Origin: a bacterium
Lineage (GTDB): Bacteria > UBA10199 > JACPAL01 > GCA-016699445
Direction of reading: 5' to 3'
NCBI GenBank assembly: GCA_035454885.1
Contig: DATIGE010000040.1
Location: forward strand, 21,362-85,361
Length of the DNA: 64,000 nt
The position numbers and the translations under genes were made by a program. Of this stretch, positions 19,639 to 26,676 are shown one piece after another (within the stretch, counting starts at the first letter, position 1; each line of letters begins with the position of its first letter). The notes below the pieces were generated by a model, which saw only the letters and a program-made list of their open reading frames with translations, made no database searches and was not told where the DNA came from.

Positions 19639-22134
19639 ATGAGACCGGAACGCGGATCGTCCCTTTGGCAACGCTGGACCGACCGAGCCGTTCGCCACCG
19701 CCGTCTGACCCTGGCCTTGGTCCTCGCGACGACCTTCTTTTTCTCCTACGCCCTGATCCGCCTGCGGGTGAGCTCCGAGATCACCGACTTCCTCAGAACG
19801 GACACCGCCCGGGTGGTCCGAACGCTCCGCGACCGGTTCGAGATCGGCGCCTACCACGGCATGATCTTCGAATCCCAGTCGGGGAAAAGCCTTTTCGAGC
19901 CGTCGATGCTCCGGGAGGCCTTTCGCATCCTTCAGGAGATCAAGAAGCGTCACAAGGTGACGACCATGAGCCCCCTCGACGCGATCGACGAGGGACTCCG
20001 AAGGACGAGGAAGATCTCCCTTTCCGAGGTCGACGACTACGCCACGGTCGCCCACGCGATCCTCGCCCTCTCCGGTCCGAAGACGGTCTTCGACCTGGAG
20101 AGGGTGAGCCGAAGGTTCCTCTCCAACCCTGAGGCGATCGATTTCTACGCCAAACTCAATGTCGCGTCGGCGGTCGCTCCGCTCCGCGCCTTCGCAGGCG
20201 CGAGGACGGAGTTCCCGATCCCCGACGTGAGGGCAATGGCCGTCTATATGAGACTGGATCCCTCGTACCCGCCCGCGGAGCAGAAGCGGATCCTCGCGGA
20301 TATCCGCCATCTGACGGAGGTCACGAGCCCGCCCGATTTCAAGGTTTATCACCACTCGGAGGTGCTCTCGTCCTACGACGTCGACGCCCACGCCCGCGCC
20401 AACGCGTTGTGGATGGCCTTGATCCTTTGTCTCGTCGACGCTTCCCTCCTTTGGGGGCTCTTCCGGAGCGGCCGCGAGGTCGGACTCACGCTGTTCATCC
20501 TCGTCACCGCGTGTCTGTGGAGTTTCGGAGCAGCCGCCCTCCTCGGGATCAAGATCTCCTTCCTCCACCTGATCGCCCTCCCGATCCTGCTGGGCACCGG
20601 CATCGACGACAGCATCGTCTTCGGGTGGCGGCTCGCCGAGGAGCGCCGTTCCAAGGGCCTGAAGGAGGCGATCCAAGCCACGCAGCGGGCGACCGGAAGG
20701 GGGATCTTCCTGACGACCTTCACGACCTTTCTGGCCTTCCTGTCCGGGGTGCTGACCTCCTCCGCGGAGGCCCTTCGCGGCTTCTATTTGCTGGTCGCCC
20801 TGTCCATGGCCGTCGTCTTCCTCCTGACGGTCATCCTGCAGGAACCGATGAGGGCCGAGGCGTCCCGCGGCGGGCCGTCGCAAGGGCTTCCCGGCTCGCG
20901 TCCTCCCGCCAACCGTCTCCTCGACGGACTAAGCCGTTTCGCCACCGCCGCCGTCGTACGTCGGCCCCGAGAGACATTGGCCGCCGGTCTCCTGCTTCTC
21001 CTCCTCTCCGGAGTCGGCATCCTTCATCTGAAGCCCGAGTTCGACCGCCGCGTCTTTCTCAAGCGCACGATGCCGACCTTCGAGGCGGACCGGATCCAAG
21101 ACCGCTATTTCGGACGCGAGATCTCCGGCTACCTCCTGCTCGAAGGGGAGGTCGAAAACCCGGCCCTCTTGGAAAAGATGAAGCGCCTGAAAGAGAGGAT
21201 GAGGGACTATCCCATCGTCCAAAAAGTCCTCGGGGAACCGGATGTCGAATCGGTGGACGACCTCATCCGAAAGATGGGCCTTTCCGTGCCACCTGCCGTG
21301 CCGGTCCGCGAAATCTTTGACCGGATCACCGAGAGTGGAGATACGGCGAATTATGTCCTGAACGAAACCTATCAGGAGGCGGCCAAACACCTCGTTCGTA
21401 AGACGGGCGACCGTTACGATGCATTGGCCATGGAATTCGTGATCCAGGAACGCGGCGGCGAGGAGATCAGACAATTTCTCAAGTCACTGGAACGGGACCT
21501 TCACGAATTGGGATTCAAGGAGGTCCCGGGCATCCGCGTCTCCCTCGGAGGCGGCGCGATCGCCTACCGGATCGACGAGGGGGCTTATTTCCGCAGCTTC
21601 ATTTATTCGTTCCTCGTCAGCGTCGTGATCAACTTCCTCGTTCTCTGGCTGTTTTGGAAGAACATTTGGACCGCCCTCCTGGCGATGATCCCCGTCCTAT
21701 TTTCAGTCGCGTTGACCATGGGTGTCATGCCGCTTGTCGGGCTCAATCTCAACGTGTTGAACCTTTGCATCGGCGTGATCGTCGTGGGACTCGGAGTCGA
21801 CTATCCGATCCACGTGATCGAGCGTTTTCACGAGGAACTCGAGCGAGCGGGTCCGGACGGACGCCTCCGGGCGGTTGAAACGGCGATGAATCGGATGGGT
21901 CCCAGCCTGTGGGCGGCGGCCCTGACAACCATCGTCGGGTTTTCGGCGGCCTGCGTGCTGGCCCTGCCGATCGCGGAAAATTTCGGGCTTCTGACGGGAT
22001 TCGCGATCCTCGTCGCGTACCTTGCTTCCATCTTTCTCCTTCCGTCCCTTCTCCGTTCCACTCGTCTTAAAGACCCAGGCAGGAACGATTTGGGTCTACG
22101 GAATTTTTTGCGCGAAAAAGAGCGCCTCGTCTAA
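19639..22134 (+). CDS. RND/MMPL-family exporter
   Basis: The 831-residue product has the two-fold RND layout: helix 1 (about 20-40), a first periplasmic loop, a five-helix block with GTGIDDSIVFGWRLAEERR (about 320-345), then helix 7 near 435 and a second loop and helix block with VVGLGVDYPIHVIERFHEEL. The size and GxGxDD/GLGxDY segments fit MMPL/HpnN-like lipid transporters, not the ~1000-residue drug pumps. No membrane-fusion protein is adjacent. ATG at 19639 is preferred to an in-frame TTG 12 bases earlier. Its last 39 bases overlap the 3' end of the convergent radical SAM gene. Confidence 0.88.
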   Translation: MRPERGSSLWQRWTDRAVRHRRLTLALVLATTFFFSYALIRLRVSSEITDFLRTDTARVVRTLRDRFEIGAYHGMIFESQSGKSLFEPSMLREAFRILQEIKKRHKVTTMSPLDAIDEGLRRTRKISLSEVDDYATVAHAILALSGPKTVFDLERVSRRFLSNPEAIDFYAKLNVASAVAPLRAFAGARTEFPIPDVRAMAVYMRLDPSYPPAEQKRILADIRHLTEVTSPPDFKVYHHSEVLSSYDVDAHARANALWMALILCLVDASLLWGLFRSGREVGLTLFILVTACLWSFGAAALLGIKISFLHLIALPILLGTGIDDSIVFGWRLAEERRSKGLKEAIQATQRATGRGIFLTTFTTFLAFLSGVLTSSAEALRGFYLLVALSMAVVFLLTVILQEPMRAEASRGGPSQGLPGSRPPANRLLDGLSRFATAAVVRRPRETLAAGLLLLLLSGVGILHLKPEFDRRVFLKRTMPTFEADRIQDRYFGREISGYLLLEGEVENPALLEKMKRLKERMRDYPIVQKVLGEPDVESVDDLIRKMGLSVPPAVPVREIFDRITESGDTANYVLNETYQEAAKHLVRKTGDRYDALAMEFVIQERGGEEIRQFLKSLERDLHELGFKEVPGIRVSLGGGAIAYRIDEGAYFRSFIYSFLVSVVINFLVLWLFWKNIWTALLAMIPVLFSVALTMGVMPLVGLNLNVLNLCIGVIVVGLGVDYPIHVIERFHEELERAGPDGRLRAVETAMNRMGPSLWAAALTTIVGFSAACVLALPIAENFGLLTGFAILVAYLASIFLLPSLLRSTRLKDPGRNDLGLRNFLREKERLV

Positions 22135-23661
22135 CGGCACAAGTTCTTGGTCCTTCCCTTGCTGACAGGAGGCCTGCGCCGCAGATTTCGCGGCGAAGGT
22201 CTTGATCGAAATCCCGATGACCCAGTCGCTCAAGACCATGGGGAGCCTCCGGGGATCCCGTAGACCCAACCCTAACGAACGCAGGAAATAATACCACCGC
22301 CGGACCCCTCCCGTCAGGATCCCCCGCGCCAGCAGCCGCCCCATATAAAGGAGGAGCCGGGTCCTCGGCACATGGGAAAATGTGGGAGGGGCCCGGAAGG
22401 AGCGGAATTTGTTCCGGATCCGTTCGGCGATCGCCTTTTCATCGGTCAGCCGCCGTTGGAGGTCTTCATACCCGGAGAGGAGATCATCATAGCTCATCTG
22501 CAGGGGATCGACGTTGGTCGCGTGCACGGTGTTGTCGGGCGCAAAGGAGGACCGGAGCCTTCCTTCCCTCTGCAGGCGCTCGTACAGGGGGGTCTTGGGG
22601 AGGGCCGCCAGCAAGGCGACCATAGAAACCATGATTCCGGACTCGAGGATGAAGCGATATTGGCGTTCGAAGATGGTTCGGTCGTCGGAGTCGAATCCGA
22701 CGATGAAACCGGCCAGCACTTCGATGCCGAACGAATAGAGGGTATGGACCGAAGCGAGAAGGTCGGCCCGCGTATTCTGCTCCTTCTTGGTCTCCCGGAG
22801 AGAGGCCTCGCTGGGACTCTCGATGCCGATGAAGCACCAGGCAAAATTCGCCTCTCGAAAGAGGCGCAACAGGTCCAAGTCCGCCGCCACGTTGATCGAG
22901 ACCTCGGTGCCGAAGGTGAAGCGATAGTTGTGCCTCTTCTGATAGCCGGCCAGGAAGGCGAGCAATTTCCGGCAATCCGGCAGATGGCCGATCAGATTGT
23001 CGTCGACAAAAAAGACGTTTCGGACGCCCCGCATTCGAAGGAGATCGAGCTCTCGCTCCACCTGGTCGAGCCCCTTTGTGCGGGGCTTGCGGCCGAACAT
23101 GACGATGATGTCGCAAAACTCGCAGCGGAAGGGGCACCCGCGCGAAAATTGCAGGGACACGGCGGCGTAAAGATCCGTTTTCAACAGGTCGAAGCGGGGA
23201 GCGGGCGAATCGCGGAGGCTCACCTCCCCCTCCTCGCGGTAAAGCGGCTGGGGTCTTCCGGCCTCGAAATCGGCGCAGAACCGCGGCCAGATGTACTCGG
23301 CCTCCCCGCTGACGGCCGTCTCCGCGATGCCGGCGTAGTCCTCGGGGCAGAGCGAGGCGTAGCTCCCCCCGGCCACGACATAGACGCCGCGGCGGCGAAA
23401 TCGGGCCATGATCTCCTTTTGGCGCCCGAACTGGACTTGCATGCCGCACACTCCGACCAGGTCGGCCGGAAAGTCCCAGTCGATCTCCTCGACGTTCTCG
23501 TCGATGATGGTGATCTCCCAATGCGGGGGCGTCAGCCCCGCCAGCGTGGCCAATCCCAGCGGCGGATTCATCGTCTTTTTGTCCGTCATCACCTTCTCGA
23601 CGACCCAGGAGAAGCTCCAAAAACTCTCGGGGAATTTTGGATTGATCAGGAGGAGACGCAT
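22096..23661 (-). CDS. B12-binding-type radical SAM protein (DUF4070/HpnP-like)
   Basis: The 521-residue product has an N-terminal Rossmann region (LLLINPKFPESFW; MNPPLGLATLAGL) like cobalamin-binding domains but without a DxHxxG motif. The radical SAM core follows with CPFRCEFCDI (CxxxCxxC, near residue 175), then a C-terminal region like DUF4070. HpnP, the hopanoid C-2 methylase, belongs to this group, and the convergent HpnN-like exporter makes a lipid role worth considering, but no other hopanoid gene is in the window. ATG at 23661 with AGGACAC upstream is a weak site. The 3' ends of the two genes overlap. Confidence 0.85.
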   Translation of the reverse strand: MRLLLINPKFPESFWSFSWVVEKVMTDKKTMNPPLGLATLAGLTPPHWEITIIDENVEEIDWDFPADLVGVCGMQVQFGRQKEIMARFRRRGVYVVAGGSYASLCPEDYAGIAETAVSGEAEYIWPRFCADFEAGRPQPLYREEGEVSLRDSPAPRFDLLKTDLYAAVSLQFSRGCPFRCEFCDIIVMFGRKPRTKGLDQVERELDLLRMRGVRNVFFVDDNLIGHLPDCRKLLAFLAGYQKRHNYRFTFGTEVSINVAADLDLLRLFREANFAWCFIGIESPSEASLRETKKEQNTRADLLASVHTLYSFGIEVLAGFIVGFDSDDRTIFERQYRFILESGIMVSMVALLAALPKTPLYERLQREGRLRSSFAPDNTVHATNVDPLQMSYDDLLSGYEDLQRRLTDEKAIAERIRNKFRSFRAPPTFSHVPRTRLLLYMGRLLARGILTGGVRRWYYFLRSLGLGLRDPRRLPMVLSDWVIGISIKTFAAKSAAQASCQQGKDQELVPLDEALFFAQKIP

Positions 23662-23674
23662 CGGTGTCCTATAT

Positions 23675-23716
23675 GTGTCCGACGTTCATGGGGCAAGGGT
23701 TTCCCTTTGATTGACA
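23675..23716. repeat. Interspersed repeat, copy B
   Basis: GTGTCCGACGTTCATGGGGC (23675-23694), then AAGGG, TTTCCCTTT and GATTGACA. It pairs with copy A at 14753. Its end supplies a TTGACA (23711-23716) with AATATT 17 bases later, a possible promoter for the Cys-rich gene at 23922. A second candidate pair, TTTACA (23853-23858) with GACAAT (23876-23881), is closer to that gene. Confidence 0.55.
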
Positions 23717-23752
23717 TTCTCGCCGGCCATCAAAATATTCGGGAATGTTCCC

Positions 23753-23781
23753 GTAGGGGCGCGGAACCGCCACGCCCCTCC
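23753..23781. repeat. AGGGGCG palindrome, copy 2
   Basis: AGGGGCG (23755-23761) and CGCCCCT (23773-23779) around an 11-base centre, a degenerate member of the palindrome family. It lies in the 260-bp gap between the radical SAM gene and the Cys-rich gene. Confidence 0.6.
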
Positions 23782-23810
23782 ATTATTTCCGATTCCGGTC
23801 GGTCATAATA

Positions 23811-23827
23811 ATTATCATAATGAGAAT
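23811..23827. promoter_or_regulatory. Fur-like AT-rich operator candidate
   Basis: ATTATCAT-A-ATGAGAAT is an inverted repeat with one mismatch, similar in style to metalloregulator (Fur-type) boxes, about 100 bp upstream of the Cys-rich exported protein. Confidence 0.3.
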
Positions 23828-23921
23828 AATAATACACAATATACGTTTAATCTTTACACTACGATCTATTAGGGTGACAATCTATCCACACTTAAATCAA
23901 TGGAGGGGGGTGAAACAACCG

Positions 23922-24347
23922 ATGAAGAAATTACTGTTCCTTTCATTAACCGTTCTCGCGACGTCGTTCTTCGCACTCTCGCTCGCGCAGGCTTGCAACG
24001 ACAACCAATTCGCCTGCGAGGCCGCTCCTGGCGAGGGCGACGCGGACTGTTGTTCGTGCGCCGCCAACGAGGTCCCGGATGATTCGGACGGCAACGGAAT
24101 TCCCGATGGTTGCAGCGAGGGCGTGGGGATCGAGGCCGTGAAGGCGGATGCCTGTCATGGCCAGTATGATCTGGTCGAAATCTCGCCGCTCTGCGACAAT
24201 ACAATATTTGCCTGTTGCCGAATTCCCCGGGACAGCGTGAACCGCAAGACGGCTTGTCACGGGCACGAGGCGTTTGCGGATTTCTGCCCCAAGGACGGAA
24301 TCCCTGACGGCTGTTGTCTGGCGAATCGGAAGAAGGCGACGCGGTAA
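23922..24347 (+). CDS. Small Cys-rich exported protein
   Basis: The 141-residue product has a signal peptide (KKLLFLSLTVLATSFFALSLAQA, cut near 24). The mature part has 13 Cys, including DCCSCAANEVPDD, CDNTIFACC and GIPDGCC, and one acidic DDSDGNGIPDGC loop that resembles a calcium or TSP3-type loop. Another GIPDGC copy follows, hinting at an internal repeat. No family is recognised. A GGAGGGGGG tract lies 12-13 bases before the ATG, rather far. A hairpin terminator follows at 24375. Confidence 0.7.
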   Translation: MKKLLFLSLTVLATSFFALSLAQACNDNQFACEAAPGEGDADCCSCAANEVPDDSDGNGIPDGCSEGVGIEAVKADACHGQYDLVEISPLCDNTIFACCRIPRDSVNRKTACHGHEAFADFCPKDGIPDGCCLANRKKATR

Positions 24348-24374
24348 CGTCTCTGTCGTTCGGTAGCACCTTGG

Positions 24375-24404
24375 AAAGAGGCCGTCCGATCGGATGGCCT
24401 CTTT
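24375..24404 (+). terminator. Terminator-like hairpin
   Basis: AAAGAGGCC (24375-24383) and GGCCTCTTT (24396-24404) are perfect arms and the inner TCCGATCGGA also pairs. The T-tract is only three long. Confidence 0.6.
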
Positions 24405-24450
24405 GCGTCCGGCGCGGAAGGCTCCGCCAGGAGGCACCCTGTTTCATGTC

Positions 24451-24463
24451 TATCATTATGATA
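24451..24463. promoter_or_regulatory. TATCAT-T-ATGATA palindrome
   Basis: A perfect 13-bp palindrome in the AT-rich 90 bases before the small exported gene at 24553; related in style to the site at 23811. Confidence 0.25.
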
Positions 24464-24552
24464 ATCACAACAACATTTGTATTCATTTATCTTTACAAAT
24501 TAGAAGTATAGGAAGAACATTAATCCAAAAAAACTGGGGGAGGTGAGAAATA

Positions 24553-24900
24553 ATGGATCTAAAGAAGACACTGTCTGCATTGACCCTAGCAGCCGGCATG
24601 ACAACGGTCGCCTGGGACGCTTCCGCAATCACGTTAATCGAGCAGCCGGTCTCGGTCATCTTCGACATTGGCACGATCACGATCGTCAACAATCTGACCA
24701 GGACCATTAACACGGTCGATTGCTCGCCGGACATCAGAGTGAAGCAAAGGGCCCAGGCACTTGCGAATGCGGGCAACAATCAAGCGGAGCTTGCCGCTTC
24801 GGATGCCGAGGCGACAACGGTGGCGGATGAAACCATCGGCGACGTCAAACGGATTCTGACGCCGATCTGCGGCGTTTTCGTCACCGACACCGGGAACTGA
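24553..24900 (+). CDS. Small exported protein of unknown function
   Basis: The 115-residue product has a signal peptide ending WDASA (about residue 25). The mature part is beta-rich at first (ITLIEQPVSVIFDIGTITIVNN), then helical and Ala/Glu-rich, with only two Cys (one near the middle, one in PICGVF near the end). GGGGGAGGTGAG precedes the ATG. It is followed after 79 bases by a radical SAM gene, so a modified-peptide pairing was considered. The Sec signal and the lack of an evident core peptide do not favour that. Confidence 0.6.
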   Translation: MDLKKTLSALTLAAGMTTVAWDASAITLIEQPVSVIFDIGTITIVNNLTRTINTVDCSPDIRVKQRAQALANAGNNQAELAASDAEATTVADETIGDVKRILTPICGVFVTDTGN

Positions 24901-24944
24901 TTCAAGCGAGCTATGATCTCAGCGCCGTCGGCGCCTTGCTTATC

Positions 24945-24986
24945 GCGTCACGGGATGAAGGCATTAGGACCTCCATCCCGTGACGC
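24945..24986. repeat. 13-bp inverted repeat covering the start of the radical SAM gene
   Basis: GCGTCACGGGATG (24945-24957) and CATCCCGTGACGC (24974-24986) are exact arms around 16 bases. The right arm contains the GTG (24980-24982) proposed as the start codon, so the hairpin could hide the start in the mRNA. It could also be a terminator of the small gene, but it lacks a T-tract. Confidence 0.55.
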
Positions 24987-26605
24987 CTAGGGAGATTGAA
25001 CTGAACAAGATCTGCCTCATCAACCCTCCGACGTCGACCGGCGTCTGGGGCATCTACTTTCCGATGGGCCTGGTGGTACTGGGTTCCGTCTTGAAGGAAC
25101 GCGGCTATGCGGTCGAGATCGTCGATTTCGATCTGGAGATTCGAAAAGATCCTTCCCTCTGCGAATTCTCGCGCTTTCGTGAATACGCGCTGCAGAGACT
25201 GGAACAATCGCAAACCCAATTGTTTGGGATTTCCAGCATCTGTTCCAATTTTCCAGCTTCCCTCCTTCTCGCGCGGGAAATACGCCGTCTCTGGCCGTCA
25301 TCCAGGATCATCATGGGGGGGCCTCAACCTTCGGCGGTTCCCGAGGCGACACTTCGGCTTTGTTCCTGGGTCGATGTGATTGTGATCGGTGAGGGTGAAA
25401 TGACCCTCGCGGAACTCGTCGCAAGCGATTTTCGCGAGGAGTCGTTGCGAGAGATCCCCGGAGTCGCCTTCCGGGACCGTGGTCAGATAATCCGTTCCTC
25501 GCCGAGGAACCTGATCGACGACCTGGACAAGACACCTTTTCCCGATTTTAGCCTCGTTCCATTGGAAGATTATTTAACCTTTGCGCCCGGTTTTGATTTG
25601 ATTGAGGCAGGACGAGGCTGTCCATTTCTTTGCTCTTTTTGCTCGACAGCCATCATGTGGGAGAGGAAGTTCCGTGTTAAGTCGCCCTCACGAATTCTGG
25701 AGGAAATGCGACGGCTCAACCGCCGCTACGGACTGAAAGCCTTTCCCCTTACCCATGACAACTTCACGACGTCGCATAGCTGGGTTTCGCGCTTTTGCGA
25801 ATACTTCAAGCAAAATAATCACGAGCGATTCGGATGGTCGGTCGCCGCGCGTAGTGACACGCTGAATCCCGATCGCCTTCGCCTCCTGCGGGAAGCGGGG
25901 TGCGCTGGACTTTTTTTCGGAGTCGATTCGGGATCGCCCCGAGTGCAGAAAGCCCTTCGAAAGCACCTCAACCTCGATCAATTCAGGGATCATTTAAAAA
26001 TAGCGGTCTCTCTCGGACTGAAATGTACGACCTCTTTCGTTATCGGATTCCCGGAAGAATCGCCCGAGGATCTCGAGGCCACGATCAACCTTGGCCTTTG
26101 GTCGAAGCTCGCCGGAGCAAACGTCACCTCATTTCACGCGCTTTCCCCTCTATCGGGCACTGCGATTTACGAACAGAATGCCTCCGGGCTGGTCTTTGAC
26201 CCCAGAAAGATGACCGATTTTGCCCTTCAGCCTTTCGTCGGATCTGAAACGACCAGACTCATTGCGAGCTCTCCGGAACTATTCTCTTCCTTCCACTCGG
26301 TGCCAACGCCGCTCCTGGAGCCCCTCAACGTGCCCGTCTTCGCCTATTTTTATGGCGAATTGGTCAACAACATGACTTCTGAACTGAAAAAGGTCTTCGA
26401 CGATACGGCCTGGTCGCCATTGGAACTCTTTGTCCGCTGGATCAACTGGATGGTCGATCGATATGGCCCGAAAAATATGAACGGTCCCTTTATCCTTGAA
26501 ACCTTCGCTGAGTTTCTCAAACTGCTCCCGCCATCCGATCATTCCGTTTTGGTACAGGAGAAGAACCCTCGATCCGAGGGCAGCTTCGGGTCCGCGGGCC
26601 TCTGA
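24980..26605 (+). CDS. B12-binding-type radical SAM protein
   Basis: About 541 residues. The N-terminal Rossmann part (LINPPTSTGVWGIYFPMGLVVLGSVLKERG) belongs to the B12-binding radical SAM group but lacks a visible DxHxxG. The core has CPFLCSFC (near residue 215) and conserved GGPQPSAVPE, VIGEGEMTLAEL and GFPEESPED segments. The C-terminus is unassigned. The start is uncertain: GTG at 24980 lies in a hairpin, while CTG at 25001 has AGGGAG upstream and gives the typical LNKICLINPP beginning. Composition is visibly more AT-rich than the menaquinone genes, which suggests acquisition. The substrate is unknown. Confidence 0.8.
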   Translation: MTPREIELNKICLINPPTSTGVWGIYFPMGLVVLGSVLKERGYAVEIVDFDLEIRKDPSLCEFSRFREYALQRLEQSQTQLFGISSICSNFPASLLLAREIRRLWPSSRIIMGGPQPSAVPEATLRLCSWVDVIVIGEGEMTLAELVASDFREESLREIPGVAFRDRGQIIRSSPRNLIDDLDKTPFPDFSLVPLEDYLTFAPGFDLIEAGRGCPFLCSFCSTAIMWERKFRVKSPSRILEEMRRLNRRYGLKAFPLTHDNFTTSHSWVSRFCEYFKQNNHERFGWSVAARSDTLNPDRLRLLREAGCAGLFFGVDSGSPRVQKALRKHLNLDQFRDHLKIAVSLGLKCTTSFVIGFPEESPEDLEATINLGLWSKLAGANVTSFHALSPLSGTAIYEQNASGLVFDPRKMTDFALQPFVGSETTRLIASSPELFSSFHSVPTPLLEPLNVPVFAYFYGELVNNMTSELKKVFDDTAWSPLELFVRWINWMVDRYGPKNMNGPFILETFAEFLKLLPPSDHSVLVQEKNPRSEGSFGSAGL

Positions 26606-26676
26606 CTTTTTCCCAAAATACCCGCAACTCCCATTTCTGACTGAACGATCGACACTCCTGTCATAGGACATTCGAC

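Noticed and set aside
24553..26605. Small protein plus radical SAM enzyme as a RiPP precursor and maturase
   Set aside because: The small protein has a Sec signal peptide, no Cys/Ser/Thr-rich core and no leader motif; no protease or exporter of RiPP type adjoins.
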